From contig CALLAG010000295.1 of assembly GCA_938002705.1 (NCBI GenBank), positions 1-7,526 of the forward strand: 7,526 nt of DNA. Reading direction: 5' to 3'. Origin of the DNA: an uncultured Saprospiraceae bacterium (lineage in GTDB: Bacteria > Bacteroidota > Bacteroidia > Chitinophagales > Saprospiraceae). Position numbers and translations under genes: made by a program. Positions 5,284 to 7,526 of the stretch are shown piece by piece (positions within the stretch are counted from its first letter, which is position 1; each line of letters opens with the position of its first letter). Below the pieces are notes generated by a model. That model ran no database searches. It was given only the letters and a program-made list of their open reading frames with translations, and was not told the DNA's origin.

Positions 5284-5673
5284 TTATTTCTTGTTAGGTA
5301 CAGCTGGGCTGGTTTGAATTGTCTGATTCTGAGGTATAATGAGGTGTTTTGCTTTGATATCTTCAGCCATTTTTTGCTGTATTTTGAAGATCTCTTTCTG
5401 CTCATCATTTAATATGGCTTCGAATGATACATTGTATGCCTCATCAGCTTTAGCTATTGCAGCATAATCTTTGGTTTTATCTTTCTTAGAAGTTGCTGCA
5501 TTGTATGCTTTTAGCTTAGTTCTTACTATTTCTTTGTAAGCAGATGCCTGTCCAGCGTCGAGGCTGTATAGACTAACATTCTTAGCCGCTGCTCTATCGA
5601 CATTGTAATTAACTGTCTGAGCCGTAACTGTGATTGATAAAAGACATAAAATCAAGAATGTTATATATTTCAT
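5284..5673 (-). CDS. Small secreted Spy/CpxP-like (LTxxQ-type) protein
   Basis: 129 residues, ATG at 5671-5673. There is an N-terminal signal peptide (Lys2, hydrophobic 4-16, cleavage likely after TVTA, before Gln19). The Cys at 10 is not in a lipobox, so a lipoprotein is unlikely. The mature part is helical and rich in Lys, Ala and Glu. It holds two motifs resembling LTxxQ, LDAGQ (38-42) and LNDEQ (88-92), spaced as in Spy/CpxP-type periplasmic chaperone-like proteins. The family call is therefore tentative and rests on those motifs and helix content only. The tail (about 112-129) is Pro/Gln/Lys rich and probably disordered. The gene sits 48 bases upstream of citrate synthase with no visible terminator, so it could lead that operon. 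It is divergent from the plus-strand DUF3109 gene across a 130-bp AT-rich gap. Confidence 0.7.
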   Translation of the reverse strand: MKYITFLILCLLSITVTAQTVNYNVDRAAAKNVSLYSLDAGQASAYKEIVRTKLKAYNAATSKKDKTKDYAAIAKADEAYNVSFEAILNDEQKEIFKIQQKMAEDIKAKHLIIPQNQTIQTSPAVPNKK

Positions 5674-5803
5674 TTTTTTCTAATTTATTTGGTGTAAAAT
5701 TGTCCAATTAATGTGAAAGCCTAAATTACAACAATTATGACTATAATATTTAGTAAAAGCTAAGCATTTAACCACTTTATTCAAGACATTTAAAAAGCAT
5801 TTA

Positions 5804-6394
5804 TTGATTCTAATACAAGAAATATTAATCTCGGAAGAAATCGTCACGGAACATTTCGCTTGTCATCTTACAAGATGCAAAGGGGCTTGCTGTATAGAAG
5901 GTGATTACGGTGCTCCTGTAGAAACTTCAGAGCTCACCATAATGAAAGATATTCTGGATAAAGTTAAACCTTATCTTCCTTCAGCATCTGTTAGTAAGAT
6001 AGAAAAAGATGGCTTCTACACATATAATGACGAGACCAAAGGACACGAGACTGCTCTTATGCCAGACGGTGCTTGCGTATTCATGGGTAGAGATGAGATA
6101 GGTATTACCTTCTGTGGTATAGAGAAAGCTTATAACGATGGTAATACAGAATGGAAAAAACCTGTAAGCTGCCACATGTACCCTGTAAGAGCCGTACATA
6201 ATAAGGCATCAGGCTTCAAGTCACTTAACTATGACCAATGGGATATATGCAGTAGTGCTTGTACTAATGGTGACAAACAACAGATTAAGATATACGAATT
6301 TGTCAAAGATGCACTGATAAGAAAGTACGGCGCTGAGTTCTATAATGAATTAGAAGCAGCTGCAGTGCATTACAATAAGGAAAAGCAGGACTAA
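5804..6394 (+). CDS. DUF3109 family cysteine-rich protein
   Basis: 196 residues from a TTG start (5804-5806). I chose this start because the product then begins M-I-L-I-Q-E-I-L-I-S-E-E, matching the usual N-terminus of this family just ahead of the first cysteines. No in-frame ATG or GTG lies close upstream. Nine cysteines are visible: Cys20, 25, 29 and 30 (in HLTRCKGACCIEGDYGAP), Cys91, Cys104, Cys123 (in SCHMYPVR), Cys149 and Cys153. The spacing recalls the YkgJ-type metal or Fe-S binding cysteine clusters, but the function is unknown. No signal peptide or membrane segment is seen, so it is cytoplasmic. It is the only plus-strand gene in the window. Its TAA stop overlaps the tatA stop by 4 bases, tail to tail. 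Confidence 0.9.
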   Translation: MILIQEILISEEIVTEHFACHLTRCKGACCIEGDYGAPVETSELTIMKDILDKVKPYLPSASVSKIEKDGFYTYNDETKGHETALMPDGACVFMGRDEIGITFCGIEKAYNDGNTEWKKPVSCHMYPVRAVHNKASGFKSLNYDQWDICSSACTNGDKQQIKIYEFVKDALIRKYGAEFYNELEAAAVHYNKEKQD

Positions 6395-6630
6395 TCGTTA
6401 CGCTCTATCCAACCTGCTTTAGATTCTGACTTCTGAGCTGGCTTATCATTCATGCTTTCTCTGACTTCAGATTCTATATTGGCCTTAGCATTATTGAATT
6501 CCTTGATACCCTTACCGAGACCTTTCATTAATTCTGGCAATTTCTTACCGCCAAATAATAAAAGAACTATAAAAGCTATCACCATCAGCTCTGATGGTCC
6601 TGGCATTCCGAATAATTGAATGAGGTTCAT
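6391..6630 (-). CDS. tatA: Sec-independent (twin-arginine) translocase subunit TatA
   Basis: 79 residues, ATG at 6628-6630. It has the TatA/TatB layout: a short periplasmic N-terminus, one membrane helix (about 13-26), the hinge FGGKKLPEL (26-34), an amphipathic helix (MKGLGKGIKEFNNAKANIE, 35-53) and a charged tail ending KAGWIERND. The hinge and length favour TatA over TatB. TatA forms the pore-like oligomer that moves folded proteins bearing RR signal peptides across the inner membrane with TatC, which is not in this window. It converges on the DUF3109 gene with overlapping stop codons and no hairpin between them. The two genes may thus interfere at their 3' ends. Confidence 0.93.
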   Translation of the reverse strand: MNLIQLFGMPGPSELMVIAFIVLLLFGGKKLPELMKGLGKGIKEFNNAKANIESEVRESMNDKPAQKSESKAGWIERND

Positions 6631-6646
6631 ATTGAATTATTTGTTA

Positions 6647-6654
6647 CAAATGTA
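6647..6654 (-). promoter_or_regulatory. Possible Bacteroidota-type -7 box upstream of tatA
   Basis: On the minus strand the sequence TACATTTG fits the Bacteroidota -7 consensus TAnnTTTG, ending about 16 bases before the tatA ATG. I see no convincing TTG or TTTG element at the expected 17-23 base spacing upstream, so the assignment rests on one half of the promoter. Confidence 0.35.
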
Positions 6655-6662
6655 AGACATAT

Positions 6663-6744
6663 ATCAATACACTATGGATTAAAATCGACGAATCACACAG
6701 GAATCAATAACGGATTAAACTAAATCAATATATGTTAAACTAAA
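6663..6744. repeat. Iterated short direct repeats upstream of tatA
   Basis: TTAAACTAAA occurs twice (6715-6724 and 6735-6744), exactly 20 bases apart. ATCAATA occurs three times (6663-6669, 6703-6709, 6724-6730). GGATTAAA occurs twice (6676-6683, 6712-6719). All lie between the tatA promoter region and the terminator of the upstream gene. Spacing by about two helical turns would suit a regulator bound on one face. AT-rich sequence makes chance repeats more likely, so an operator is only a possibility. Confidence 0.4.
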
Positions 6745-6747
6745 ATG

Positions 6748-6780
6748 AGAAAAGACCATGGTGGATCCACAGTCTTTTCT
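6748..6780 (-). terminator. Hairpin terminator downstream of the SnoaL-like gene
   Basis: The outer arms agaaaagac (6748-6756) and gtcttttct (6772-6780) pair perfectly over 9 bp. The interior holds a second palindrome, GTGGATCCAC (6761-6770). It lies 23 bases after the stop codon at 6804. On the minus strand the last arm carries TTTT and is followed by CATTTTAG, so the T-tract is modest. The A-rich opposite arm could let it work in both directions. Confidence 0.6.
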
Positions 6781-6803
6781 ATATGTCTTGTACCTTATAT
6801 TCA

Positions 6804-7169
6804 TTATACAGGGTAGAAAAACTGCTCCTGCACTATCTTACCATCTTTGACTCTGAAGACAGCAATCTCAGAATCTTTTTTTCTTTCCTGACCCTTCATA
6901 GTAATATCCATATTCATCGTCGCAGAAAAATGATCTCCAGCTACGATCGGTCCTTCGATCTCTACACCATGAAATTCTTGTACCATAGAATTCCACTGTT
7001 GTCCTTTAGCTACTATCGCTTCTCTACCCTCTACACGAGCAGGAAACCCCTCCGCTCCTTCCATCTCGATACTTACTGCATCATCAGAATAAAGCTCAGA
7101 TTGGGCAAGATCCCATCTGCCAGTTGTACAATATTCTTTCCATTTGTTAGCAATTTCTTGTGTTGTCAT
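6804..7169 (-). CDS. SnoaL-like / NTF2-fold small protein
   Basis: 121 residues, ATG at 7167-7169 with a T/A-rich leader. It opens TTQEIANKWKEYCTTGRWDL, then ELYSDDAVSIE (25-35), ARVEGREAIVAKGQQW (44-59) and GDHFSATMNMDIT (78-90), and ends IAVFRVKDGKIVQEQFFY. This is the helix-then-curved-sheet pattern of NTF2-like SnoaL domains. Members range from ketosteroid-isomerase-like enzymes to proteins with no known activity. Nothing here fixes a substrate. No signal peptide is present, so it is cytoplasmic. It appears monocistronic: a 137-bp gap separates it from the upstream T9SS gene, and its own hairpin follows at 6748-6780. Confidence 0.85.
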   Translation of the reverse strand: MTTQEIANKWKEYCTTGRWDLAQSELYSDDAVSIEMEGAEGFPARVEGREAIVAKGQQWNSMVQEFHGVEIEGPIVAGDHFSATMNMDITMKGQERKKDSEIAVFRVKDGKIVQEQFFYPV

Positions 7170-7298
7170 TTTGTTTAGATTTTTTTTTATAAAGCTATAA
7201 ATTGTATTTGTAAGAATAAATGATCTCAGCTAAATAAAATAATGCAATCAAGAATTATAGCTCAACTCGTCTCAGCATATCAAAACAGATTATAATTA

Positions 7299-7318
7299 TA
7301 GTGGGATTAATCCACTAT
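7299..7318 (-). terminator. Weak hairpin at the stop codon of the right-edge gene
   Basis: ATAGTGG (7298-7304) and CCACTAT (7312-7318) form a 7-bp stem, with a further G-U pair possible, around an ATTAA loop that includes the stop codon at 7307-7309. There is no real T-run behind it (ATAATTATAATC), so termination is possible but not well supported. Confidence 0.3.
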
Positions 7319-7525
7319 GATAAACTTCTTTTTTATACTAACATCTTCTTTCTGAATCTCTACAAAATATAGTCCTGCAGGTAAATTCTTAGTCGATATA
7401 TCCAGACTTGGACGATCTATATCATAAGTCTCCACACGAGATCCTGATGCATCAACGATAGTCGCTGTACCACCATCAAATGCTAATGGTGTCTCCAATG
7501 TCAGTACACCATTACGACTTACAGG
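7307..7525 (-). CDS. C-terminal end of a T9SS (Por) secreted protein, 5' part outside the window
   Basis: 72 codons plus stop are visible, and the frame continues past the right edge, so any start codon inside the window would be wrong. The sequence begins PVSRNGVLTLETPL, continues with ATIVDASGSRVETYDI and then NLPAGLYFVEIQ, and ends with the basic tail KKKFIIVD. This is a type A T9SS C-terminal sorting domain: beta-strands, a 'L..G.Y.V.I' strand and a Lys-rich last strand. It directs export across the outer membrane and is then removed by the PorU sortase. The nature of the cargo is unknown because its body lies outside the window. Confidence 0.85.
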   Translation of the reverse strand, partial: PVSRNGVLTLETPLAFDGGTATIVDASGSRVETYDIDRPSLDISTKNLPAGLYFVEIQKEDVSIKKKFIIVD

Positions 7526-7526
7526 A

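Noticed and set aside
5674..5705. TTGG...TAAATTAG promoter for the small secreted protein
   Set aside because: It partly fits the Bacteroidota consensus, but the -7 box would sit only six bases from the ATG and force a leaderless transcript. Too weak to list.
6783..7178. Plus-strand 131-codon frame opposite the SnoaL-like gene
   Set aside because: Composition is typical of an antisense shadow (Ser/Leu/Arg/Tyr-rich) and the minus-strand protein is recognisable.
7170..7210. TAGCTTTA as a -7 box for the SnoaL-like gene
   Set aside because: Seven of eight positions are acceptable, but no -33 element is seen at a suitable distance and the area is nearly pure A/T.

Overview
The window looks like a chromosomal segment from a member of the Bacteroidota. 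The evidence is: two secreted-protein C-termini of the type IX secretion (T9SS, Por) sorting type; two energy-transducer TonB proteins with the MPRFPGCED signature common in that phylum; a lone single-helix TatA; a DUF3109 protein; AT-rich DNA; and A-rich leaders in place of strong Shine-Dalgarno sites. A Saprospiria-like lineage is a guess from overall flavour only. Nothing here is phage, plasmid or CRISPR.

Layout (most genes on the minus strand, so read right to left). 7307-7525 is the C-terminal end of a T9SS-exported protein that runs off the right edge. 6804-7169 is a small SnoaL/NTF2-like protein with a hairpin terminator (6748-6780). 6391-6630 is tatA, preceded by iterated AT-rich direct repeats. 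5804-6394 is the only plus-strand gene, a cysteine-rich DUF3109 protein whose stop codon overlaps that of tatA. 5284-5673 is a small secreted Spy/CpxP-like protein. Then comes a compact run: citrate synthase, gcvH, vanZ-like and a proline-rich tonB, closed by a terminator at 2147-2183. A second tonB paralogue (1160-2032) follows.

Downstream of the second tonB lies the most unusual part, 664-1133. This mosaic of short GC-richer repeats and hairpins has two 104-bp copies of one module plus a partial copy, two copies of a perfect or near-perfect hairpin module, and two unrelated small hairpins. On the minus strand the full-length modules stay open and in one frame. They run straight into a residual T9SS sorting-domain tail ending at 554, followed by a good terminator (501-540). 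This suggests a repeat family that invades or has eroded a T9SS gene while remaining translatable.

The left edge (1-483) is the start of another secreted protein with a signal peptide. It carries an apparent single-base frameshift near 161-168, after which the reading frame continues to the window edge.

Functionally, the central run mixes central carbon metabolism (citrate synthase, glycine cleavage H protein) with envelope functions (VanZ-like membrane protein, TonB). The two TonB proteins would energise outer-membrane SusC/TonB-dependent receptors, but no exbB/exbD or receptor gene is present in the window.
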